The notes under the pieces were generated by a model. It was given only the letters and a program-made list of their open reading frames with translations, was not told where the DNA came from and ran no database searches. The position numbers and the translations under genes were made by a program. Shown here in pieces: positions 43,088 through 51,752 of a DNA stretch of 64,000 nucleotides. The number at the start of each line of letters is the position of its first letter. Within the stretch, counting starts at the first letter, position 1. The DNA comes from CAZPXZ01 sp965221505 (GTDB lineage: Bacteria; Pseudomonadota; Alphaproteobacteria; Rhodobacterales; CAZPXZ01), in assembly GCA_965221505.1 (NCBI GenBank), contig CBDCSI010000001.1:434001-498000 (forward strand), in the 5' to 3' direction.

Positions 43088-43457
43088 GCCCGGATTTGGC
43101 CGAAAGACCGGCTGGCAAACAATTGTCAAACACTATGATTCGAACTCCTGCGCATCGGAGCGCAGTCGCGCCGTGGCCATCTGACGCGCATAGCCTGGAT
43201 CGCCGACAACGCGGTGCACCGATTCGAGCCGGTCGCCGTGCCGGTTCGGTGAACTGCGACAGGGGAGTGCCGCCGGCGTCTCAGGCCAGGCGGCCGAGCC
43301 GTTGTGGCGTGAAGTCCGCCGGGTAGGGTCAGGCACCTTTCAGTCGTCGTCACTCGCAGTCGGGGCGTGCGCCGTCAGGAGCCGGAGTCCGGCGAGGATC
43401 GGACGAAGGCGGACGCAGGAGAGGCGTCCGCGCCGTATCCCAATCCAGAGCTTGCCC

Positions 43458-43766
43458 ATACCCGATGCCATCTCCGCCGACTACAGCCTTCGCCGGAGCG
43501 AGCTTGCAGCGACACTCGCCCTGCTGGTCGAGGCCCGCAAGCCCTGCATCGTCAGGGGTCCGCCCGGCGCCGCGAAGTCGCAGGTTGCCCAACAGGTCGC
43601 GGTTGCGGCGAACCGCAAGTATGTCGATGCCCTTGCCCTGCTGATCGATCCCGTGGACCTGTGCGGCACACCCTGGCGGGATGCGGCCGGGCGCACCCGC
43701 TGGCCGCCGCCGGCATTGCTGCCGCCGACCGACGATGTCGGGTCCAAGAGTGAATGCAGTTATTGA
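43458..43766 (+). pseudogene. Truncated MoxR-type AAA ATPase, copy A
   Basis: The frame reads PDAISADYSLRRSELAATLA, LLVEARKPCIVRGPPGAAKS (Walker A), then a short continuation and a premature stop at 43764-43766. It matches the first 100 residues of the copy at 44421. Where that copy has ATG, this one has ATA (43458-43460), so the start is lost. Sequence after WPPPALLPP diverges abruptly. Upstream DNA (from about 43340) is also similar to that before the second copy, so a larger segment was duplicated. Confidence 0.75.
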
Positions 43767-43769
43767 CTA

Positions 43770-44189
43770 TCAACTACACTTGCGCCCGCGACCGTGCTCT
43801 CGTGCGATGCGCGCCTTGCGGTGAGCACGCCAGCCGCAAGACCATAGCCCTAGCCACCCAAGCAAGCCTTGAACCGCGTTTGCTCGGCGCTCTCCAGATC
43901 TCGCAATCTCGCGCCAGATATCGTCAGCGCGCGCCCTGTCGATTTTCTGTTGAGGGCACCAATACAGGAAATCGTGCACGACCCCGGCAACATCTACCCT
44001 CGACCAGTGGAGGAAGCACCGAGCCACAACGGGAATTGAGCTGAAGTCGGTTTCGAAGCCAGCCGGTACGAGGATAATCGTACCGTCCTCCAGCTTAACC
44101 ACCAGCTTTCGAAGCAGCTTCCGATTGCCATTCCCCAAACGTTCGGTCTGGAGAGCTCCCGGGGGGTCTTGCACCTTCGTTTTCGTCAT
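43770..44189 (-). CDS. DUF1353 phage-type protein
   Basis: A 139-residue protein containing the DUF1353 core: VKLEDGTIILVPAGFETDFS, SIPVVARCFLHWSRVDVAGV and VHDFLYWCPQQKIDRARADD, then IWREI. This small domain is common in tailed phages and prophages, with unknown function. A later start at ATG 44189 fits better than ATG 44237, which adds residues without family character. It sits between the two broken MoxR copies on the opposite strand, and the frame is intact. Probably prophage debris. Confidence 0.8.
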   Translation of the reverse strand: MTKTKVQDPPGALQTERLGNGNRKLLRKLVVKLEDGTIILVPAGFETDFSSIPVVARCFLHWSRVDVAGVVHDFLYWCPQQKIDRARADDIWREIARSGERRANAVQGLLGWLGLWSCGWRAHRKARIAREHGRGRKCS

Positions 44190-44420
44190 CAATCGAGTGT
44201 CCACCTGAACCGACGTGGACACTCGCGAAGCACCCACTACTCAGACGCGCAATCTGCCAAAAAGCGCCTCAACCAGATAGGCGGCCTACAATGAATGACT
44301 GCAGTTAGCAAGCACCGGTTGGCTGTTGCGCCGCCCAGAGACAGAGTCGGGCCGAGGTTTCGGGCGAGGCTCGGATGCCGGAGAGGGCGTCCGTGCCGTG
44401 TCTCAGCCCGGAGCCTGCCC

Positions 44421-44945
44421 ATGTCCGATGCCATCTCCGCCGACTACAGCCTTCGCCCGAGCGAGCTTGCAGCGACGCTCGCCCTGCTGGTCGAGGCACG
44501 CCAGCCCTGCATCGTCTGGGGGCCGCCCGGCGCCGCGAAGTCGCAGGTCGCCCAGCAGGTCGCCGCTGCGGCAGACCGCGAGTATGTCGATGTCCGCGCG
44601 CTTCTGTTCGATTCCGTGGACCTGCGCGGCATCCCCTGGCGTGACGAGGCGGGGCGCACCCGCTGGGCGCCGCCGGCTTTCCTGCCGCCGATAGGCGACG
44701 CCGGGCGTTTCCTGTTCAATCTCGACGAGTTGCCTTCTGCCGTGCCGCTGGTCCAGGCCGCGCTCTTTCAGCTCGCGCTCGACCGCAAGGTCGGCGAATA
44801 CACGCTGCCCGAAGGCGCCTCGCTGATCGCCTGCGGCAACCGCGAGACTGATCGCGACGTGGTGCACCGCATGCCGACCTCGCTCTCCTCGCGCTTCGTC
44901 CATCTGGAGATCCGGGTCGATGCCGCCGAGTCGGCTTCCTGCTGA
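44421..44945 (+). pseudogene. Truncated MoxR-type AAA ATPase, copy B
   Basis: The 174-residue frame starts MSDAISADYSLRPSELAATL. It has Walker A GPPGAAKSQ (about 40), VDLRGIPWRDEAGRTRWAPP, Walker B RFLFNLDELPSA (about 97) and the sensor-1-like IACGNRETDRD (about 137). It then stops at 44945 in mid-domain (RFVHLEIRVDAAESASC). Normal MoxR ATPases have about 300-350 residues, so the lid domain and arginine finger are missing. The rest may have been lost with the sequence change after 44945. Confidence 0.75.
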
Positions 44946-45147
44946 TCGGATGCAACCAACTCTTTGCCGCCAGCGCCGCAATCTCGCGGCGCAGCGCTCC
45001 CCGCGGCCATGTCTTCGTCATCAACAACGCGCCCACCACCGCAAAGCGAAAGCGCGCCCACAGACCCGCGGCCGGTGTCCCCGTCTTTTCCATCGTCTGT
45101 TTCCTAGTTGCCGTCCCGATCGGACGCCAGGAGCATCACCGAGGCCG

Positions 45148-45777
45148 CTACGATCCGCTACTCCGCAACTTTTGCGCGTATCGCGAGCGCACGCCGCAAC
45201 CCTCGAATACCGCTCCGCTCCAGAACTGTCGACGAAGAAAGCTCAGCGCCCAGACCAACCGCGCTCGAAGCGAACGCCGTCCTGCCGGCAGCACAACCGC
45301 AGGGCACGCCACGCCAGACGCGAACCGACCCTGGTGCGAAGTCCAGAAGCCGCTCGACTCGAACTCGCCCCGCCACCACCGACGCCAGCGCCGCACCGTT
45401 TCCCGGCTTACGCGCAGCCGGGCGCAAAGCTCCGCTTCCGCAGCCGAACCGCCGCGACCGTGCAACGCCGGAACCAGAAGAACCAGCCCGCCGACATACT
45501 GACGACGACCGAGAAAACGCAAGGACGCAGGCCGAACGCGGCGACGGCACCGCGAACAGCAATGGCTGTGACGATGCCGGACGCTGGCCGAACCCCGGTC
45601 CCCGACCCGATCCAGAATCCGTTGCGGGACGCCCCGCGGCTTGCGACGCTACGGCGACGCGTGCAGACGACCCCCGCAACGCGGGCAGCCTTTCCGACGA
45701 ACCCGAGCCGCCTCCCGAGAGTCCAGCCAGAACGTAAGATCCCAGAGCTTGAAGTCTCGAAAAAACGCAGGCAACAT
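45148..45777 (-). pseudogene. Zinc-ribbon/HTH protein gene with internal amber codon
   Basis: The 630-bp frame from ATG 45777 (GAGAGG upstream) reads MLPAFFRDFKLWDLTFWLDS, then CPRCGGRLHASP, a TAG, RRKPRGVPQR, HCCSRCRRRVRPASLRFLGR, and a helix-turn-helix-like LCARLRVSRETVRRWRRWWR. Apart from that single TAG it is open for 210 codons. The stop falls between the two CxxC zinc-ribbon halves, after HASP, where I would expect an aromatic residue (TAC to TAG is one base). The layout recalls small proteins found among transposon debris; I cannot name the family. Confidence 0.6.
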
Positions 45778-45815
45778 CCTCTCTCCTCCGATGTTGTACA
45801 GAACACCAGAGGATC

Positions 45816-45852
45816 GCCTCTCAGGCACCCCTGCGCAAGGTGCCTGAGGGGC
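45816..45852. repeat. Large inverted repeat (hairpin)
   Basis: GCCTCTCAGGCACC (45816-45829) pairs with GGTGCCTGAGGGGC (45839-45852), 14 pairs including one T:G, around a 9-nt loop. It lies 39 bp upstream of the zinc-ribbon/HTH pseudogene start. It could be an operator, a terminator or the foldback end of a lost element. Confidence 0.6.
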
Positions 45853-46281
45853 AAGCGCATCATCCCATTACCGTACGTGACCGTACGTGCACCAAATCCA
45901 CGACTTCCCGCCTAATTTCCCCGCGCGCGCACAACCTGACAAGGAATGCCGGGCGGCCCACGGCTGAATCTGCTCGAAACCTCGCCCCTGGACGTCGAGG
46001 TCGGGAATATCGCTCACGGTCTGACGCGAGTCGCGCAGTGGAACGGCCAGACGGCCGGCACGTGAGCTTTGTCGCCGTGGCCGGGATTCGACGCGTCGAA
46101 GGCCGGGCCGACGGGACAGCATGCGAGTCGCGACGAAGGCTGGAGAACGGGGTCGGGCGGGTGCCGGTCGTCTCGGGTCGGGAGACTGGCGTTCGTTCGA
46201 GGATCGGAAGCCTTCGAGATCGTCTGCTGCGGTTCTGCCGGAGGCGTGCGTCGCGCGCCGGAAACGCCGTTCCGGCCCGCC
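45853..46281. other. Intergenic, nothing recognised
   Basis: About 430 bp after the hairpin with no supported gene. CGTACGTGACCGTACGTG near 45874-45892 is a short direct repeat of CGTACGTG. Confidence 0.4.
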
Positions 46282-48315
46282 TTATCCGTGCCGGCGCGGA
46301 ATCGCCTGGAACCAGTCCCGCTCGCCGAACGGTTCGCCGTTCCACTCCGCGCGGAGGCGGCCGCTCAGCTCGTGCGCCTCCGCCGTGGAGCGTGCCCTGA
46401 CCGTGCAGCGCAGCCTCGCCGTGCCGTCCGGCCGCCGATATGCGGCACGATGGTCGAACCGGCAGCTCGCAGACAGGGGGTCGTCAGGGACGATCCGGTA
46501 TTCGCCTCGGGTCTCGAAACCGTACGCCGTTTCGACGTCGCGATGGAACACCTCCGTGTAGGGTTGGCGCCAGCCGGAACGGCGGGCGCCGTCGGACTCG
46601 ACCCGAGAGAACCGTTCGAGCGGCGGCGCGCAGACGGTCTCGTACGACGGAACCGGCGGCAGCTTCAGCGGTTCCGGAAAGGGCCGGGCGAGCGGTTCGG
46701 GGACGCCCTCGAAGACGGGAAGCGAAAGATACGCGTAGAGGAGGCGTACGCCTCCGGTGCCGGGCGAGGGCCAGACGGTCGGCCAGTAGGACGACGCGAT
46801 CGACAGCCGGATGCGGTGGCCCCGGCGAAACCGGTAGGCAGTGGGCGGAAACGCCACTCTGACCGACCTGGGCCCGGCTCCGAACGGTTCTGCGGGCGCG
46901 TCGAAGTCGTCGTCGAGGGCGAGGTTCCGCATCGCGAGGACGACCCGGGCCGAAGTCCCGTCGGGCGCTGCGTGGTTGAGCCGAAGTGACAGCTGGCGCA
47001 GGGGCGAGGCGGCAGCGACCCGCAGTCGCAACTCCGCCCGGCCGAAGACGATGCAGTCCGCCTCGAGCGGCCGCGTGTCGAAGTTCAGGGAGAGCGCGTC
47101 GTCCTCTGCCTGATCCAGCGGAAGCCCGCCGTGGCGGCCGAAATATCCGGTATCGCCGCCCGCGACCCCGACCCGGAGGTCGGCCGGAACGTCCCAGCCG
47201 CCTCCGGCGGGAGCCGTCGCCGTCAGACCCTCTCCTCCGGCGTGCCAGCCGGTCGGACGCGTGTGGCGCATCGGCGGGCCGGACTGGATCCATCGGCCGT
47301 TGCGCCGGTCCACGGCGTCGGCCGGCGGTTCGAACTCGCGCAGCCATGTCCGCAACCGGGGCCAGTCGGGCGGTTCGGGCGGATCGGACAGCCACCGGTT
47401 CCACCATTCGAGCGCCAGCTGCTGGAACCCGATCGCCGGCCCCGGTCGGCCCTGGTCCGGATACTGGTGTCCCCACGGTCCCACCACTCCCCAGACCAGG
47501 TCCGGGCGCGCGGACAGGAGCGCCGTCACCGAGCTCGAATACCGGTCCGTCCATCCGCCCACGGCGAGGATCGGCCGCGCCAGCCGGTCGGCCTGGCGGA
47601 TCACGGAGCCGCGGCGCCAATACGCGCCGCGTGCCCGTTCGCGGACCCACGCTTCCAGCGGAAACCCCGCCCCGCGAATCCGCTCCCGCCACAATTCGAG
47701 CCAGTCCGCTCCCGCGTTGGCGGTAGGCGGCGCTCCCAGGATGGCCGGAAGGGTCGCGCCCCATTCGAACGTGTCGCCGAGCAGGCAGCCGCCCATGTGA
47801 TGAATGTCGTCCTCGTAGCGGTCATGCGTGGCGCAGACGGCGATAACGGCGCGCAGCGCTTCCGGCGCGTCCACGTTGGCCTGCAATGCGGCGGTGCCGC
47901 CCCAGGAAGTGCCGAACATTCCCACGCGGCCCGAGCACCAGGGTCGCGACGCGATCCACTCGATCGCCTCGCGGACGTCCGACAGTTCCGCTTCGCCGTA
48001 CATGTCCGTCATCAGCCCTTCGCTGTCGCCGGAACCCCGCATGTCGATTCGCAGGCACGCGTAGCCGTGCGCGGCGAAGTAGGGATGGTTTCGTTCGTCC
48101 CGCGCACGAACCAGGTCCGACTTGCGATAGGGAATGGCCTCCAGGAGGGCCGGCACGGGAGCCTCGTGCGCTGCGCGCGGAAGCCAGAGACGGGCCGCCA
48201 GACGGATTCCGTCCGGCATCGGGATCCAGAGATGTTCCGTGACCTCGACCGGGCCGAACGGACCCGGCGCCGGCTCGGGAGACGCGGAGCGTTCCGGTCC
48301 TGTCGGTTCCTGCAT
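46282..48315 (-). CDS. CocE/NonD-family (X-Pro dipeptidyl-peptidase-like) hydrolase
   Basis: This 677-residue protein has an alpha/beta-hydrolase domain: VTEHLWIPMPDGIRLAARLW near 25, then YACLRIDMRGSGDSEG near 85. The nucleophile motif GTSWGG places the catalytic Ser at 137. VGGWTDRYSSS and GPWGHQYPDQG supply the expected Asp and His regions. The C-terminal PepX_C beta-jellyroll runs from about 350 (LSLRLNHAAPDGTSARVVLA, FRRGHRIRLSIASSYWPTVW). Family members cleave esters, amides or X-Pro peptides. No signal peptide is seen, so it should be cytoplasmic. It stands alone between the island and the Panacea locus. Confidence 0.88.
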   Translation of the reverse strand: MQEPTGPERSASPEPAPGPFGPVEVTEHLWIPMPDGIRLAARLWLPRAAHEAPVPALLEAIPYRKSDLVRARDERNHPYFAAHGYACLRIDMRGSGDSEGLMTDMYGEAELSDVREAIEWIASRPWCSGRVGMFGTSWGGTAALQANVDAPEALRAVIAVCATHDRYEDDIHHMGGCLLGDTFEWGATLPAILGAPPTANAGADWLELWRERIRGAGFPLEAWVRERARGAYWRRGSVIRQADRLARPILAVGGWTDRYSSSVTALLSARPDLVWGVVGPWGHQYPDQGRPGPAIGFQQLALEWWNRWLSDPPEPPDWPRLRTWLREFEPPADAVDRRNGRWIQSGPPMRHTRPTGWHAGGEGLTATAPAGGGWDVPADLRVGVAGGDTGYFGRHGGLPLDQAEDDALSLNFDTRPLEADCIVFGRAELRLRVAAASPLRQLSLRLNHAAPDGTSARVVLAMRNLALDDDFDAPAEPFGAGPRSVRVAFPPTAYRFRRGHRIRLSIASSYWPTVWPSPGTGGVRLLYAYLSLPVFEGVPEPLARPFPEPLKLPPVPSYETVCAPPLERFSRVESDGARRSGWRQPYTEVFHRDVETAYGFETRGEYRIVPDDPLSASCRFDHRAAYRRPDGTARLRCTVRARSTAEAHELSGRLRAEWNGEPFGERDWFQAIPRRHG

Positions 48316-48887
48316 CTGCGCGCACCTTCCTGAGTTTGGTCGCGAGGCGCGTGCAATCCCGGCCCGCGGTCGACCGGGTCGGGAGCGCTGCGCAAGTCAC
48401 AGCCGCGGACGTGGCGCCGCCCCGCCGCAAACGCAGGCTACACGGAAACGGTACGCGACTGCCGAAGGCGAAGCGTCGTCATGACGCGGGACGGCCCCAA
48501 CGGTTGCGGATGCCGCATCCGATCGCGGTTCGCCGCCCGCCGTCAATTTATGCGATCGCCGAATCGGCGGCGGCGATACCCGTCTCGATCTCGCAGCCTG
48601 GCCTCAGGATACGTTCGAGGTCGTCCGCCGCTTGCTGAAGGAAGGGAGAGGATGGCGCTGCGGGACTCGTTCGACATGATGAGGTCGGCGGCGAACCGGC
48701 GCGTCGCAGCCGCACCGAAAGCGGCGAGATTCCGGCGACCGGAGAGTCGCCGACCTCGGAATTCGAAACGGCGTAAGACGGCGACGGCCAAGGTCGTCTC
48801 CCTCGTTCCGGAGACGGGCTTCGCCGGTCGCCCCAGGGCGGCACGAGACCGGCGGCAGTCTTCCCGACGGTTCCCGCGTCGGCTCGA
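48316..48887. other. Intergenic, nothing recognised
   Basis: About 570 bp between the hydrolase and the Panacea toxin-antitoxin pair. Overlapping Arg-rich frames occur on both strands, but none carries a conserved motif or good ribosome site. Confidence 0.4.
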
Positions 48888-49406
48888 TCAGCGACCCTTG
48901 ACCGGCACTACCGCCCGGCTGTTCGTTCCGTGGAACGGGTCGTACCAAATCAGCTTCAATGCGCGTCGGTCTCGAATTCCATAGATACGGGCCCTTGCCG
49001 CGAGTCTGAGCGAGAACAACTCAGAGACGTCGTCCTGTCCGATCTCGGCAAGCCTGGCCTTGGCGCGCGGCGTCAAGTCGTCGATTTCGACGAAACGACT
49101 GTTGTTGCCCGCGGTTCGGCCCCCCGCTGCCTGCAGGATTACGTCCCAGGTCATGGACTCCAGGTTCTTCAGCTGCGGCAGAATCTCGCTCCACCAGTAG
49201 CGGCTTGCGGTGGAGCGCCACCCCCAGGGGCCATCGACATCGACAATGCCGAACGCCCACGCGATCGTCTCGCGATCGTGTCGCGTAGGGGCGCCGGTCG
49301 TTCGGGTACGGGGGCCTCTCGGTCGGCGGGGGACCGCTTCGTCTTTGCCCGCCTCCTCGCGCTTCTCGGCACTGGGGCGCTTACAGGCTGCCGTAATACT
49401 CGGCAA
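48888..49406 (-). CDS. Putative toxin partner of the Panacea antitoxin
   Basis: A 172-residue protein: a basic N-terminus, then WRSTASRYWWSEILPQLKNL, MTWDVILQAAGGRTAGNNSR, LTPRAKARLAEIGQDDVSEL and a C-terminal RIYGIRDRRALKLIWYDPFH. The last block, a basic strand-helix ending WxDPxH, recurs in small proteins encoded beside DUF4065 genes. The start (49406) overlaps the upstream gene end by 26 bp, so translation is coupled. I infer the toxin role from pairing; the biochemical activity is unknown. Confidence 0.65.
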   Translation of the reverse strand: MPSITAACKRPSAEKREEAGKDEAVPRRPRGPRTRTTGAPTRHDRETIAWAFGIVDVDGPWGWRSTASRYWWSEILPQLKNLESMTWDVILQAAGGRTAGNNSRFVEIDDLTPRAKARLAEIGQDDVSELFSLRLAARARIYGIRDRRALKLIWYDPFHGTNSRAVVPVKGR

Positions 49407-49809
49407 GGTCTTCCTTGCGGATCACCGAGTCGCCGCGCTCTCCGACGGGAATGCCCTGACGCGCCGACTGCCACGGCGATTCCATGTGCGTCAGGTCGCT
49501 CAGCCACTGCGGAGACTTGTCGCCGTAGAATTCGAGCACCGCGTCCACCGTCTCGCGCTGCACTTCGGTTAGCGCCTCCGAGTCGCCGACCGGCAACTCG
49601 GAAAGGCGATACTCGCGACGGTGGGCGTTGTGGAGTTCCCGCACTACCGGGCCGTTCGCCCATGCCTCGATCTCTTCGGGAAAGAGGACGTCGTCGTCCC
49701 AGACGAGCGACCATGCCTGGCTGTAGTAGACCAGCTTCTGGAGCTTCCAGGTCGTCATCGGACCGTTCTTCTCGAGAATATACGCCGCCACATCGAATAC
49801 GTTGGCCAT
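49381..49809 (-). CDS. Panacea-domain (SocA/DUF4065) antitoxin
   Basis: A 142-residue protein with the DUF4065 pattern: MANVFDVAAYILEKNGPMTT, WKLQKLVYYSQAWSLVWDDD, LFPEEIEAWANGPVVRELHN. KLQKLxYY-x-A and EAWxxGPVV are diagnostic. The domain neutralises diverse partner toxins; SocA in Caulobacter is an adaptor for toxin degradation. ATG 49809 is preceded by GGAGAAGGAC. The first gene of the pair. Confidence 0.85.
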   Translation of the reverse strand: MANVFDVAAYILEKNGPMTTWKLQKLVYYSQAWSLVWDDDVLFPEEIEAWANGPVVRELHNAHRREYRLSELPVGDSEALTEVQRETVDAVLEFYGDKSPQWLSDLTHMESPWQSARQGIPVGERGDSVIRKEDLAEYYGSL

Positions 49810-50142
49810 CGTCCTTCTCCCATTCATTCCGATTCGAAGGATATCCTGCGTCCAGAAAAATAGGTACCCGTCGGTCGGAGGCGGTCCGACCGGGGCGGGA
49901 CCGCGAACTCGGCCCTCCCGGCATGGGATTCGTCCGAATCCTCAACCGTTCTGCGGGCGAACGTCGATCCGACACAGGCGACGTGCGCGCGAAGCGGCGT
50001 TCGGGAATTCTCGTTCGGGAATTTTCGTTTGGTGCCGTCGCCGCGCCGGGTTCCGGATGCCGGAGGAATCGCGACCGGGACACGGTATCCTGTGCGGCAG
50101 GAGACGGTCCGGGCGACCGCGAGAAAGAGAGGGAGTACACCC
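49810..50142. other. Divergent promoter region
   Basis: About 330 bp separating the leftward Panacea pair and the rightward ABC importer 3. A tandem TTCGGGAATT/TCGGGAATTTTCG similarity lies at about 50000-50025 (GGGAATTCTCGTTCGGGAATTTTCGTTTGG), two direct copies 14 bp apart, close to where a promoter for 50143 would be. It could be a small operator. No gene seen. Confidence 0.4.
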
Positions 50143-51702
50143 ATGACGCCAATATCCAACGCGGGATTGACCCGCCGGTCGCTGCTGGCCGGCGTCGGAG
50201 CGGTCGGCGCAGCCAGCCTGGCTTTGCCCCGGTTCGCGGTGAGCCAGGACGGCACGGTGTTGACGGTCCGTTCCTACAGCGACCTGCAGGTCCTGGACCC
50301 GGCTTATCGGGTCTCGCTGCCGGAGGACGACATCATCCGCTGCATCTTTGCGCCCCTGGTCGTGCCGCTCGCCGGCGACGTGTGGGACTGGAAGCCGGTC
50401 GCGGTCGAGTCCATCGAGCAACTCGACGACGTCACCGTTTCCTTCAAGCTGCGCGACGGAATCGGTTTCACCGACGGCTACGGCCAGATGACGGCTGACG
50501 ACGTGAAATTCTCCCTCGAACGGATTGCCGACCCCGCCAACGAGAGCCCCTATGCGGGCGACTGGTCGGCGCTGCGGGAGGTCGAGGTCAAGGACGCGCT
50601 GTCGGGGCTCATTCACCTGAAGAACCGGTTCGTCCCGCTCTGGGCCACGACGCTGCCGACCGCGTCCTCCTGCATCGTCTCCCGCAAGGCGGTCGAGGAC
50701 ATGGGCGGGAGGTTCGCCACCGAGTCGGTCGCGCAGTCGGGTCAGTACCTGTTGAGCGAGTGGGTGCCCAAGCAGCGCACGGTGTTGAAGCGGAACCCCG
50801 ACTGGGCGCACGAACCCGGCGGGTTCGACGAGATTCGCATCCTTCCGATCGAGGACCCGGCCACCGCGGAGCTCGGGTTCGAGGCCGGCGACCTCGACTA
50901 CACCTGGACGGCGGTTTCCTCGCTTCCCCGCCTGAAGGCGAATCCGCCCGCCGACAGCACGGTGCTTGAGCTGCCGTCGCTCGCGTATGTCTGGCTCGGG
51001 ATGAACCGGGACGCCGAGCCCTTCACCAATCCCAATATCCGCAGGGCCGTGCAGCACGCGATCGACCGGCAGACCGTCGTGGACGCGGGCTATTACGGCG
51101 CCGCCAGGGTCGGACACGGCATTATCGCGCCGGGACTTCCCGGCAATCGCGACAGCGTCACCTACGACTACGACCCCGACCGGGCGCGTGCGCTTCTGGA
51201 GCGGGAAGGCGCCACGAACCTCAGCGTGACGCTGGACATCCTGAACCAGTCCGACCGCCTGAACGCCGCCCAGGTGATCCAGGCCAATCTCGCCGACGTG
51301 GGCGTCCGCTGCGAGATCAAGCCGAACGACAGCGGCACCTTCTGGACGCTCGGGTCGAAGGACGGCGACTACTTCATGAAGTTGCAGATGGTGCTCGCGC
51401 GCTACTCGATGCAGCCCGATCCCAGCTGGGCCACGGTGTGGTTCACGCCGGAGCAGATCGGCGTCTGGAACTGGGAGCGGTTCGACAGCCAGGAGTACAA
51501 GGACCTGCACGAGCAAGGGCTGGTGGAGAGCGACTTCGCCCGGCGGGACGAGATCTACAAGCGCATGCAGGCGCTGATGGACGAGAGCGGCTGCTACGTG
51601 TTCCTGACCCACGAGGTCGTCGGCGCCATCCACAGGAACTCCGTCGTACCGGGGCTGAAGCCGAACGGGGAATCGCTGCTCGCGGACTTCCGTCAAGCGT
51701 AA
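50143..51702 (+). CDS. Peptide-type ABC importer 3, Tat-exported solute-binding protein
   Basis: A 519-residue SBP_bac_5 protein. The start at ATG 50143 follows GAGGGAG and places the twin-arginine motif LTRRSLLAGVGAVGAASLAL at 9-28, with likely cleavage near FAVSQD. Mature features include TVLTVRSYSDLQVLDPAYRV, MTADDVKFSLERIADP and NPNIRRAVQHAIDRQTVVD. The first gene of a five-gene operon on the plus strand. Confidence 0.9.
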   Translation: MTPISNAGLTRRSLLAGVGAVGAASLALPRFAVSQDGTVLTVRSYSDLQVLDPAYRVSLPEDDIIRCIFAPLVVPLAGDVWDWKPVAVESIEQLDDVTVSFKLRDGIGFTDGYGQMTADDVKFSLERIADPANESPYAGDWSALREVEVKDALSGLIHLKNRFVPLWATTLPTASSCIVSRKAVEDMGGRFATESVAQSGQYLLSEWVPKQRTVLKRNPDWAHEPGGFDEIRILPIEDPATAELGFEAGDLDYTWTAVSSLPRLKANPPADSTVLELPSLAYVWLGMNRDAEPFTNPNIRRAVQHAIDRQTVVDAGYYGAARVGHGIIAPGLPGNRDSVTYDYDPDRARALLEREGATNLSVTLDILNQSDRLNAAQVIQANLADVGVRCEIKPNDSGTFWTLGSKDGDYFMKLQMVLARYSMQPDPSWATVWFTPEQIGVWNWERFDSQEYKDLHEQGLVESDFARRDEIYKRMQALMDESGCYVFLTHEVVGAIHRNSVVPGLKPNGESLLADFRQA

Positions 51703-51752
51703 GTCGCTGCGGCGGGCCCGGGGCCGGGCCCGCCGCGCCGGACCGGAGCGAC

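Noticed and set aside
44190..44237. Upstream start for the DUF1353 protein at 44237
   Set aside because: The extra 16 residues have no family character and ATG 44189 gives a normal-length protein.
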